A DNA stretch of 34,934 nucleotides from Gemmatimonadota bacterium. GTDB lineage: Bacteria > Gemmatimonadota > Gemmatimonadetes > Longimicrobiales > Gaopeijiaceae. A program made the position numbers and the translations under genes. Positions 1 through 7,120 of the stretch are shown here, in pieces (positions within the stretch are counted from its first letter, which is position 1; each line of letters begins with the position of its first letter). Location: NCBI GenBank assembly GCA_022826005.1, contig JAJDVT010000069.1, forward strand, positions 1 through 34,934. Direction: 5' to 3'. The notes under the pieces were generated by a model. It saw nothing but the letters and a program-made list of their open reading frames with translations. It was not told the origin of the DNA and did not search any database.

Positions 1-1
1 T

Positions 2-295
2 CCGGTGCTGCCGGCGTCCACGGATACCTCAAGATGCGTGGGCCGCTCGCTAGTCCGCTACTGGTGGAACCGAGCCGAGAAGCTCGGGGGTTTGGAACCC
101 CAGCGCGGCAGAGGCTGGCACTCGCTGAGGCGGAAGTTCGCCAGCGACCTGATGGACCAGCCCCTGAAGGTGCTCTGCGAGTTGGGAGGCTGGAAGACGG
201 CCAAGACCGTGCTTCAGTGCTACCAGAGGGCCGACGAGGACCGGCTTCGGAAGGCGCTCGCGAGTCGCCGCACCGGGGCGCTCAATCCCGTTTAG
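2..295 (+). CDS. Tyrosine recombinase/integrase, C-terminal part (runs off left edge)
   Basis: This is the catalytic C-terminus of a phage-type integrase; the reading frame is open to the left edge, so the N-terminus lies outside the window. Visible features are the H-x-x-R box (HSLRRKF) and, about 35 residues later, GGWK followed by TVLQCYQ, whose tyrosine fits the nucleophile of the family. Such enzymes carry out site-specific strand exchange through a 3'-phosphotyrosine intermediate. The first box arginine lies upstream of the window or is not identifiable here. Its neighbours on the right are gene remnants, consistent with an old integrated element. Whether the full gene is intact cannot be judged. 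Confidence 0.8.
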   Translation, partial: PVLPASTDTSRCVGRSLVRYWWNRAEKLGGLEPQRGRGWHSLRRKFASDLMDQPLKVLCELGGWKTAKTVLQCYQRADEDRLRKALASRRTGALNPV

Positions 296-418
296 CGGGA
301 ACGAATCGGCGGGAGTCCTGACCTCCAATCCCGTAACCTCAACCATCGCAACACGATGCGAATCTGTTACCTCCCGCCGTTACGTCAGGGTCAAGGGGGC
401 TTGTAGGGTGCGACCCGT

Positions 419-682
419 TCAGAAGAGCATACCGCCGCCACCATACCCGGAGCTCCGGCGGTCGTACCACTCGATGCCCCGCTGGCGGATATGTTCCCGC
501 AACGTTTGATCTCGTATCGAGTCGTACAGCAACAGGTCCACCGACTGCGCCATCGGAAGCTCGTCGATCGCCGCAGCCAGACACGCCTGGTCGTGACATG
601 GGCCGGGTTGCCGTGCATCTCCCAGATCCACCGATCCGGCTGGCGGGTGACCGTCAGCAACGAGCGAAGAGACGCTGTCGTA
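419..682 (-). pseudogene. Remnant of a MNT/HEPN-type nucleotidyltransferase antitoxin
   Basis: A minus-strand frame closed upstream by a stop at 683-685 reads a short product whose C-terminal half resembles the end of small DNA-polymerase-beta-like nucleotidyltransferases: AAIDELPMAQSVDLLLYD, then LREHIRQRGIEWYDR. The GS-x10-D-x-D catalytic block expected upstream is not recognisable; only a weak GSVDL stretch is seen. The fragment lacks the ATP-binding half and no HEPN partner is adjacent. I read it as a decayed antitoxin gene. It is the only thing recognised in the otherwise gene-free stretch from 296 to 763. Confidence 0.4.
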
Positions 683-720
683 CTACCGGGAGGTGACGAA
701 AGCCCTCATCCGGTCAGGCC

Positions 721-740
721 GGCCGCCGCACATGGCGGCC
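721..740 (-). terminator. GC-rich hairpin downstream of the ZrgA-like gene
   Basis: A perfect 7-bp inverted repeat, GGCCGCC (721-727) and GGCGGCC (734-740), with a 6-base loop lies 24 bases beyond the stop of the minus-strand gene at 764. There is no T-run after it, so it may only be a weak or protein-assisted terminator. Confidence 0.35.
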
Positions 741-763
741 CCGAAACGGCACGCCCGGCCGGC

Positions 764-1435
764 TCAGAACCGGAACGAGGCATCGGGCGCGACCCGACCG
801 GCCGCCTCTCCCGCCGCGGTGAACACCGTCAGGTCCACCTGCACCACGTCGGGCAGGAGGTCCGCGAACCGCAGGCTCGCCCCTCCAAGCGGCTCGCGGG
901 AACAGGTGAGGGTGGCAAGGAGGCGCACTTCTTCGTGTTGGCTGGCCTCATCCTCTTCGTGTTCGCCGCCCTCGTCCTCTTCGTGCTGGTGGCCTTCATC
1001 CTCGTGAGCGTGCTGGTCCTCGCCGGCATGGTCATCTTCTACACCCTCGGGAGCCTGCACCTCCGCCGAATCCAGCGCGCAGGTCGCCCCGTCCGGAAAG
1101 GCGATGAGACGAGCGCCACCGGTGCGGAGTCTGTCGAGGGCCTCCGCTACGGTGGCCCGCTCCTCCGCCGAGCGGGGAGCGCGCTCGAAGCCGAACACGG
1201 ATTCCGCCGGGAGTTGCAGGTCGACGGTGAGGCGGGTGCCGTCCACGGCCAGGCCCAGTCGAGCGATGCCGTGTTCGTGGGCCCCGGCCGTCCCCAACCG
1301 CTCGCCCTCGACCAGGGGAGGATCGAGACGCGCGGAGGATGAATCGGCGCACGCGACGCACAGCAGAAGAAATGGGACCGCCCACCCGACGAAAGGGAAA
1401 CGGACTTCTGGTCGATTGAGTGTGACGAAGGTCAT
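764..1435 (-). CDS. ZrgA-like (DUF2796) histidine-rich lipoprotein
   Basis: Predicted 223-residue envelope lipoprotein. The N-terminus has a hydrophobic segment ending in CVAC, a plausible lipobox at about residue 33. After it comes HEHGIARLGLAVDG, the typical opening of the ZrgA/DUF2796 family, followed by TVDLQLPAESVFGFE. From about residue 128 to 165 there is an acidic, His-rich loop with many H-E-D-E repeats, the expected metal-binding region. ZrgA proteins are linked to zinc uptake in gammaproteobacteria; the role here is inferred. The ATG at 1435 was chosen because it precedes the signal sequence; the longer open frame upstream encodes an unrelated PIN fragment. No zinc transporter genes lie next to it. 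Confidence 0.75.
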   Translation of the reverse strand: MTFVTLNRPEVRFPFVGWAVPFLLLCVACADSSSARLDPPLVEGERLGTAGAHEHGIARLGLAVDGTRLTVDLQLPAESVFGFERAPRSAEERATVAEALDRLRTGGARLIAFPDGATCALDSAEVQAPEGVEDDHAGEDQHAHEDEGHQHEEDEGGEHEEDEASQHEEVRLLATLTCSREPLGGASLRFADLLPDVVQVDLTVFTAAGEAAGRVAPDASFRF

Positions 1436-1545
1436 GGCGAGGGCCCCGGTGGTTGCGTGCCTACAGAATACGATACAGCCGCCGATTCCTCCACCGACAT
1501 GCATTCCCGGACGACGCTTGGCCCTCCCTTGTCGCCGATGATCGT

Positions 1546-1663
1546 GAAGGGTAGTGGTGAGAAGCTCGTCGTCCACCTCGTGCAGGATCCGGCGACACTG
1601 GTCGTGCTGGTGGTCGTTCGCATCGAACAGGGCCACCAGGGGGCCGACGTCGACCGGGATCAC
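1546..1663 (-). pseudogene. N-terminal fragment of a PIN-domain (VapC-like) toxin
   Basis: About 40 residues match the start of VapC-type PIN ribonucleases: VIPVDVGPLVALFDAND, then CRRILHEVDDELLTTTL. The first catalytic aspartate (VDVGP) is present, but the similarity ends after the second helix and the remaining acidic residues are not found in any frame downstream. The frame runs on into the 5' flank of the ZrgA-like gene, so the toxin is a truncated relic. It accounts for most of the gap between 1436 and 1765. Confidence 0.55.
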
Positions 1664-1765
1664 CGGGAGGCCATGGCGGCTCGGTCCGCTGTCTCCCCCG
1701 GGGTTCAGCGTGATACCCCGGCAATACAACCCGGGGCAGCGGGCAGGGGAGCGGTCGGCCCGCTG

Positions 1766-2365
1766 TCAGCTCCCGCCCCCCGGCAGATACTGCGCCGGGA
1801 TCGGGTGGTCGGGGCTCTCCCCCAGCCAGTAGATGGACACGACCCACCAGCGGGTGCCGTCGTTCAGCAGCTGGAAGGAGTTGATGCCGCGGGCGAAGGG
1901 TTCCGGATCCGTCTCCAGCCTGCGCGACTCGTAGGTGCTGAACGCGTGCGCGATGACCCCGTACTGCTCGGTGACGCGGTTGATCTCGACCTCGTGGAAG
2001 CCGTTCTGCTCGAGCCATGCGCCCGAGTTCTCGGCGTACTCGTCCGGGGTCATGATGCGCCGTCCGTAGGCGCCGCCGGGCGAGCGGCCGACCGGGCTCA
2101 GGGTGGCGCCGGGAGCGAAGAGCGAGCGGAAGCGGTCCCAATCGCGGGCCACGCCGGCGTCGCCGGAGATGACATCGTAGACGGCTTTCATGATCGCGTC
2201 GATGGACTCGACATCGGCGGGGTCGGCGGGGGGTGGCGCGGGGGCTTCGCGCGTGGAGGCGGTGGCCTCCTGGGCCGAGGCGGTGGCCGGGGCGAGGGTG
2301 GCCGGGGCGGTCAGGGCCGCTGCCGTGAGGAGGAGGGCGAGGGGGGTGGGGGGGTGGGGTGCCAT
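1766..2365 (-). CDS. Secreted NTF2/SnoaL-like protein
   Basis: This 199-residue protein has a Sec signal peptide rich in Ala and Leu ending near ATASAQ, then a Pro/Ala linker to about residue 50. The rest looks like an NTF2/SnoaL-fold domain: IDAIMKAVYDVISG, DWDRFRSLFAPGATL, and NSFQLLNDGTRWWVVSIYW near the end. Members of this fold bind small hydrophobic molecules or act as isomerases or hydrolases, but no catalytic residues can be assigned here. The ATG at 2365 precedes the signal peptide, with an AAGG stretch a few bases upstream. It is divergent from the Rieske oxygenase gene across 171 bases, so the two may share control. Confidence 0.65.
   Translation of the reverse strand: MAPHPPTPLALLLTAAALTAPATLAPATASAQEATASTREAPAPPPADPADVESIDAIMKAVYDVISGDAGVARDWDRFRSLFAPGATLSPVGRSPGGAYGRRIMTPDEYAENSGAWLEQNGFHEVEINRVTEQYGVIAHAFSTYESRRLETDPEPFARGINSFQLLNDGTRWWVVSIYWLGESPDHPIPAQYLPGGGS
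2341..2361 (+). other. G-tract with quadruplex potential at a gene start
   Basis: Runs of 6, 7 and 4 G separated by single T bases lie on the plus strand, which is the template strand at the very start of the minus-strand NTF2-like gene. The run encodes Pro-rich codons of the signal peptide, so it may be only a composition effect. Confidence 0.3.
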
Positions 2366-2437
2366 CGGTCTGCCTTGGGAAGTGGGAGATTGAGGGGCCG
2401 AAATGTACCGCCAGGACGTCAGCGAGGGGAGTCGCTG

Positions 2438-2466
2438 TTCAGTTGAAGGATCACGTGCGCTATATT
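2438..2466 (+). promoter_or_regulatory. Candidate promoter for the Rieske-P450-flavoprotein genes
   Basis: In the 171-base divergent spacer, TATATT (2461-2466) resembles a -10 box, 17 bases after a weak TTCAGT (2438-2443). A CACGTG palindrome (2453-2458) lies between them and could be a regulator site. The -35 match is poor, so this is only a suggestion. Confidence 0.25.
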
Positions 2467-2536
2467 CCACTACAGTCTGTGCTTGGAGTGTCGCATCCCC
2501 AGGTTCCGCCAACCCGATCGCCGAGGCCCGCGCCCT

Positions 2537-3643
2537 ATGCCAACGACAGCCAGCAGGCCGCGCCCAACTCGCATCGACGCCTTGCCGCCCTTCCCCGAGG
2601 GATGGTATCTGATCGCCACACGCGAGTCCATCGAGAAGAAGAGGCTGATCGAGAAGACGTGGATGGGCGAGCAGATCGTCGCATGGTGCGACGAGACCGG
2701 TGCAATTTGCGTCGCCGACGCCTTCTGTCCCCACCTGGGCTCGCACATGGGACCGACGGTCGGCGGCCGTGTGCGCGACGGTTGCCTGGTTTGTCCCTTC
2801 CACGGGTTCACCTTCGACACGACCGGCCAGTGCGTCGCCACTCCCAACGCCCCGGCCCCCAAGGCCGCGCGGCTCAAGGTCTACCGTACCAGGGAGATCC
2901 TCGGCCTGATCTTCGCGTGGTGGGGCACCGGCGGACGGCCGCCACAGTGGGACCTTCCGGAGGAACCGGCCGCCGGCCCGAAGTGGAGCAGGGTGCTCAC
3001 CACGACCCTCCGGTTCCGCGGCCACCCCCAGGAGACGACGGAAAACTCCGTGGACGTGGAGCATCTGGAGTACACGCACGGCTACAGCAACGTGCGGCCG
3101 ACGGAAATGGCGATCGACGGCGCCTACCTCAAGAGCGCCTTCGACTTCACCAGCGTGCGACGGACCGCGGGCCTGTTCGATGTCGTGGCAGACGTGTCGG
3201 CGGTCGCCCACGTCCATGGCCTGGGCTTTTCGTTCGTCGAAATCCATGAGAAGGGCATCGGCATGCACTCGCGCATGTGGGTGCTCTCAACGCCGGTCGA
3301 CGGCACGTTTGTGGAGTTGACGCTGGCCACCCAGGTGCATGAGATCCGCAAGCCGGGGCAATTCTTCAAGGGCCTGGGGTTCCTCCCGGTGAGCCTCCGT
3401 CACAGGCTGATGGCCCGCCTCTTCATCAGCGAGGAGAGGCGATACGTAGAGCAGGACGTGGTCATTTGGGACCGCAAGCGCTACCGGTCACCCCCCCGCC
3501 TATGCCAGGCCGACGGCCCGATCGGGAAGTACCGGCTGTATTGCCGTCAGTTCTATCCTGACTTACAATTACGCGTCACGCCACCGAGCCGAATCGGTTT
3601 GGCGAAAACAGTCGAGCGCCCTGCCCATCAGGGCCAGGCGTGA
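2537..3643 (+). CDS. Rieske non-haem iron oxygenase (KshA/DAF-36-like)
   Basis: Predicted 368-residue oxygenase. The Rieske centre is complete: C64-P-H66 and C86-P-F-H89 bind a [2Fe-2S] cluster, with the typical surroundings FPEGWYLIA and DAFCPHLG. The catalytic domain has the mononuclear iron motif around N170: D173-x2-H176-x4-H181. The layout matches steroid 9-alpha-hydroxylase oxygenase (KshA) and cholesterol 7-desaturase (DAF-36/Neverland) proteins, so a sterol-like or polycyclic lipid substrate is plausible but not proven. No ferredoxin or reductase gene lies nearby. The ATG at 2537 was preferred over one at 2483 because the extra 18 residues look like untranslated spacer. The P450 fusion gene follows after 31 bases, suggesting one transcript. 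Confidence 0.85.
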   Translation: MPTTASRPRPTRIDALPPFPEGWYLIATRESIEKKRLIEKTWMGEQIVAWCDETGAICVADAFCPHLGSHMGPTVGGRVRDGCLVCPFHGFTFDTTGQCVATPNAPAPKAARLKVYRTREILGLIFAWWGTGGRPPQWDLPEEPAAGPKWSRVLTTTLRFRGHPQETTENSVDVEHLEYTHGYSNVRPTEMAIDGAYLKSAFDFTSVRRTAGLFDVVADVSAVAHVHGLGFSFVEIHEKGIGMHSRMWVLSTPVDGTFVELTLATQVHEIRKPGQFFKGLGFLPVSLRHRLMARLFISEERRYVEQDVVIWDRKRYRSPPRLCQADGPIGKYRLYCRQFYPDLQLRVTPPSRIGLAKTVERPAHQGQA

Positions 3644-3674
3644 GATCCGGGTCAGAGAGAGTAGAGCCAGGCCG

Positions 3675-5702
3675 ATGTCAGTTGCTGCAGAAGCGGTGAA
3701 GACCGAGCACCTGAGCCTCCCCGAGGAACTCATCCTGATGCTCCTCAACGAGGAGAACGGCTACTTTCATCAGGTGCCCGGCTGGCAATTGAACTGTGCT
3801 GTCATCGGCGCTGTCCTCGCGGAACTCTCCCTCCAGTCGCGCATCGATACGGATCTGGAGTCCCTTTTCGTTGTGGACGAGTCGGAAACAGGCGACCCCG
3901 CCCTCGACCCGATTCTGAAGACGATCGCGAAGGAATCCCGGACACGGAATGCCACCTACTGGATAGAACGGCTCGCTCTTCGCGCGGAGTCGATCATCGA
4001 TCTGACCCTGGACCGCCTGGTCGAAGAGAAGATCCTGGAACACCACGAAGGCGAGTTCTGGACGCTGGCCAGTACCGCCTGGAAGCCCGACCCCTACAGC
4101 AGACCCCGGGAAGTCACCGTCGGTCATTTCATCAAGACGCGGATCGGCAACCTGATCCTGACCGACATGATTCCCGATCCGAGAGAAGTCATCCTCATCT
4201 GCCTCGTCAACACCTGCGACGTCTTTCGCTTCATGTTCAAGCTCGATGAAGAGGCCGAGGAGCGCATCGAGTTCATCTGCAGGATGGATCTCATCGGTCG
4301 TTCGATATCCGAAGCGGTCCTGCACAACGCCTCTGCGCCCCTGCTCCGGCGTGCTCACCTCACGAAGCAGATCCCGGCTGTGGGGCTGCGTGACCTGCTG
4401 CGCAGTCCCCATGTGCGCGACGGCAACCTTCCCGCGCTCTTTGCCGAGCTGGCAGGAAAACACGGCCCGGTTTTCAAGCTCCCCATGCCGTTCGCGGAGC
4501 CCATGATCTTCCTGGCCGGCCCGGAGGTCAACCACTGGACGAACCGGCACGGGCGCATGTACCTCCGGGCGAGAGAGTACTTTGCCGACTTCGAAAAGGT
4601 CTACGGTGCGTCCGGAGTCCTGCCTGCATTGGACGGCGCCGACCACTTCCGGCTTCGCAAGGCCATGGCGCCCGCCTATTCACGCCGTAGACTGCAGGGC
4701 CAGGCGGATGAACTGTACCGCCATGCCCGCGAATCCATGGCCGGCTGGAAGGTCGGCGATTCCTTCCAGGCACGGCGCATGTGCCGACACATGATCAACG
4801 GTCAGATCTCACCTCTCTCCGTCAGCGTCGACTCGCAGGATATCTTCGACGACCTGATGGCGTACAAGGAACGGGCGCTCACGGTCCATATCATGAAGCT
4901 CCTGCCGGGGTTCGCGATGAAGACTCCGGCAATGAAGCGCACCGCGCGGGCCATCGACACGCTTCTCGCGCGTGTCCAGAGCGTCCATACACCTGCGCAG
5001 CGGGCCGGCTGCCCGAGGGACCTGGCGGATGATCTTTTCAGTCTCAATGCGAGTGATCCTCAGCTGGTGCCGGAGTCCAATCTGCGCTTCGCCCTGTCGG
5101 CGGCGCTGATTGCGAGCGTGTATCTCGGTGACGCGTTCAGCCTTGTGTTGTACGCCATGGCGACGCAGCCCGAGTACTACGCCAGGATTCGGCGTGAAGC
5201 CGATGCCATGTTCGCCAACGGAGATCCCGATGGCGATGCCTTCACCCCGGCAGCGGTGGACGTGACCCACCGCTTCGTCACCGAGTGCCTGCGCATGTAT
5301 CCGATCGTGCCGGCATCCATGCGAAACGTGATGAACTCGTGCGTGGTGGAGGGCTACGAGCTGCCCGTTGGCGCGCGGGTCACCATTGCCCAGACGGCCC
5401 CCCACTACATGGAAGATGTCTTCCCGGACCCCTTCAAATTCGATATCGACCGCTATCTGCCGCCACGCCGTGAGCACCGCGGTCCCGGGTACGCGCCGTC
5501 CGGGCTGGGCACGCACAGGTGCCTGGGCTTCCGGTGGATGGAGCTACAGCTGATGGTCAACGTTATGCTGGTCGCACACCACTTCACGCTCGAGGTGGCA
5601 CCGGAGAACTACAAGCACCGGTTCAGCCCGTTTCCGTCGATGAAGCCGAGCAAGAAACTGAAGTTCCGAGTCGCCGAAACGGTCCGTGAGGTGCCGGTCT
5701 GA
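3675..5702 (+). CDS. GPP34 domain-cytochrome P450 fusion protein
   Basis: One uninterrupted 675-residue frame joins two families. Residues about 12-218 match GPP34 (GOLPH3-like): LSLPEELILMLLNEENG, GAVLAELSLQSRID, FVVDESETGDPALD and LDRLVEEKIL. In eukaryotes GPP34 binds phosphatidylinositol-4-phosphate on membranes; the bacterial role is unknown. Residues about 235-675 are a P450 with the K-helix E537-x-x-R540, a PERF-like region near FDIDRYLP, and the haem loop ending H614-R-C616-L-G618. Two positions deviate: the near-invariant Phe of F-x2-G-x3-C-x-G is Ser609, and the I-helix acid/alcohol pair is replaced by V-Y-L at 482-484. It lies between the Rieske and flavoprotein genes. My inference is a membrane-docked oxidase with unusual oxygen chemistry. 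Confidence 0.85.
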   Translation: MSVAAEAVKTEHLSLPEELILMLLNEENGYFHQVPGWQLNCAVIGAVLAELSLQSRIDTDLESLFVVDESETGDPALDPILKTIAKESRTRNATYWIERLALRAESIIDLTLDRLVEEKILEHHEGEFWTLASTAWKPDPYSRPREVTVGHFIKTRIGNLILTDMIPDPREVILICLVNTCDVFRFMFKLDEEAEERIEFICRMDLIGRSISEAVLHNASAPLLRRAHLTKQIPAVGLRDLLRSPHVRDGNLPALFAELAGKHGPVFKLPMPFAEPMIFLAGPEVNHWTNRHGRMYLRAREYFADFEKVYGASGVLPALDGADHFRLRKAMAPAYSRRRLQGQADELYRHARESMAGWKVGDSFQARRMCRHMINGQISPLSVSVDSQDIFDDLMAYKERALTVHIMKLLPGFAMKTPAMKRTARAIDTLLARVQSVHTPAQRAGCPRDLADDLFSLNASDPQLVPESNLRFALSAALIASVYLGDAFSLVLYAMATQPEYYARIRREADAMFANGDPDGDAFTPAAVDVTHRFVTECLRMYPIVPASMRNVMNSCVVEGYELPVGARVTIAQTAPHYMEDVFPDPFKFDIDRYLPPRREHRGPGYAPSGLGTHRCLGFRWMELQLMVNVMLVAHHFTLEVAPENYKHRFSPFPSMKPSKKLKFRVAETVREVPV

Positions 5703-5776
5703 CGTATGGGAACCCCGCGGGGCCCGGGAGCCGCGCGGCCGGTGACGGGAAGGCAGCGCCGCGACGGATAGCCATC

Positions 5777-7120
5777 GTGGGCGGGGGCGTTTCGGGCCTC
5801 GGAGCCGCCTGGGCGCTCCATCATCACCCGGACCGGTTCGACTTCCAGCTCTTTGAAGCGCGGGATTGCGTAGGGGGGAATGCGGTCACTGCCGACATGC
5901 CGCAGGATGATGGTGGCTCAATTCCCTTCGACATATCCGTCACCGCCTGCATTCCGTCGGTGTACCGGCACATGCTGCTGTTGATGGAGCAGTTCGGCAT
6001 CGACCTGATCGATACCAGATTCAGCTACAGCGTCAAGTACCGCGGCCGTGTCTATGCCCACGATTTCGATTCCGACATCCGGGATCGGCTGCGGGCGGAG
6101 ATTGTGAAGTTCCAGCGACTCCTGAGGCGCCTGCACCGCTTTGGCGGGCTGACCCGTGCCCGATCGAAGTTCCTGAACGCCCTCAATCCGTTCAATTACA
6201 TCAGCATGGGAGCCCTTCTGAACCTGGCCGGGCTATCCGGGGACTTCAGGTACAAGGTGCTGAAGCCGATGTTCGTCAACTTCCTGATGGCGACGAACGT
6301 GTTCGACATGCCCGCCGCGCTTTTTGCAAGATACCTCGAGTTTTTTGACATCGAATCCTCGACGCCCATGCAAACGTGGGACCAGGGAACGAGACGCATT
6401 TACGAGAACCTGACCGCCGGTTTCCGGGACAGGATCCATCTCAACCGTCCTGTACGCAAGGTATACCGCCGGAAGTCCCATGTCGTGGTCGAGGACGAAG
6501 ACGGGGCACAGGAGACGTTCGACGAGGTAATCTTCGCGTGCAATGCGAACCAGACATTGATGATACTCGACCGGCCCACAATGCTGGAGCGCTATATCCT
6601 GTCCTCGATACGGTACGAGAGCGAACTCCACAACCACGCTATCGTGCATTCCGACGCGTCGGTGCTTCCGGACAACGAAGTACAGCCGATTACTACGCGC
6701 AGCAATCACATCGAGCAATACGGGGCCAGGCCGGACAACTATGAAATCACTTACATAATGCACAACCAGCAGCCGTGGGCCGGCAGGTCGGATAAGCCCT
6801 GTCTGGTGACCTACAACCCGGTCAGCCGCATCGACGAACGCAGGATCGTCGGCAGGTGGTGGTTTCAGCATGTCGTCCACGATGTTCGCCACGTCGCCCT
6901 CCTCGTCCCCCTCTTCCGATTCATTCAGGGAAGGAGGCGGACGTGGCACTGCGGCGCCCACACACTGGTCAACAGCCAGGAAACCTGCTTCGTCAGCGGG
7001 CTCGCCGCCGCCACCCAGATCGGTGCAGACTACCCCTTCGACGACGCGGAAGCGCGCCGGTCATTCAACCACTACGGCAGCATCCTGCACGGATGGCGGT
7101 TCAGGAAGGCGCGGGGGTAA
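5777..7120 (+). CDS. FAD-dependent oxidoreductase, amine-oxidase-like (start uncertain)
   Basis: Flavoprotein of about 447 residues with a dinucleotide-binding motif (GGGVSGLGAAW), a glutamate ending the second strand (FEARDCVGGN) and a C-terminal FAD segment near CFVSGLAAATQIGADYP. It resembles the predicted NAD/FAD-binding proteins of the COG2907 group. The GTG at 5777 is the only standard start in frame, yet it cuts off the first beta strand: RRIAIV is encoded just upstream and the frame stays open back to 5690 with no ATG or GTG. An ATG at 5706 is in another frame, so a lost base or a CTG/ATA start is possible. It follows the P450 gene and overlaps the RND gene tail-to-tail by 20 bases. 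Confidence 0.75.
   Translation: MGGGVSGLGAAWALHHHPDRFDFQLFEARDCVGGNAVTADMPQDDGGSIPFDISVTACIPSVYRHMLLLMEQFGIDLIDTRFSYSVKYRGRVYAHDFDSDIRDRLRAEIVKFQRLLRRLHRFGGLTRARSKFLNALNPFNYISMGALLNLAGLSGDFRYKVLKPMFVNFLMATNVFDMPAALFARYLEFFDIESSTPMQTWDQGTRRIYENLTAGFRDRIHLNRPVRKVYRRKSHVVVEDEDGAQETFDEVIFACNANQTLMILDRPTMLERYILSSIRYESELHNHAIVHSDASVLPDNEVQPITTRSNHIEQYGARPDNYEITYIMHNQQPWAGRSDKPCLVTYNPVSRIDERRIVGRWWFQHVVHDVRHVALLVPLFRFIQGRRRTWHCGAHTLVNSQETCFVSGLAAATQIGADYPFDDAEARRSFNHYGSILHGWRFRKARG

Noticed and set aside
286-300. TCCCG-TTTAG-CGGGA hairpin at the integrase stop as a terminator
   Set aside because: A 5-bp stem without a T-run is too weak and too common in GC-rich DNA to support.
491-1342. A 283-codon plus-strand open frame with a Leu/Val/Phe stretch
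   Set aside because: The hydrophobic stretch is the reverse reading of the His/Glu-rich loop of the ZrgA-like gene, which has clear family features.
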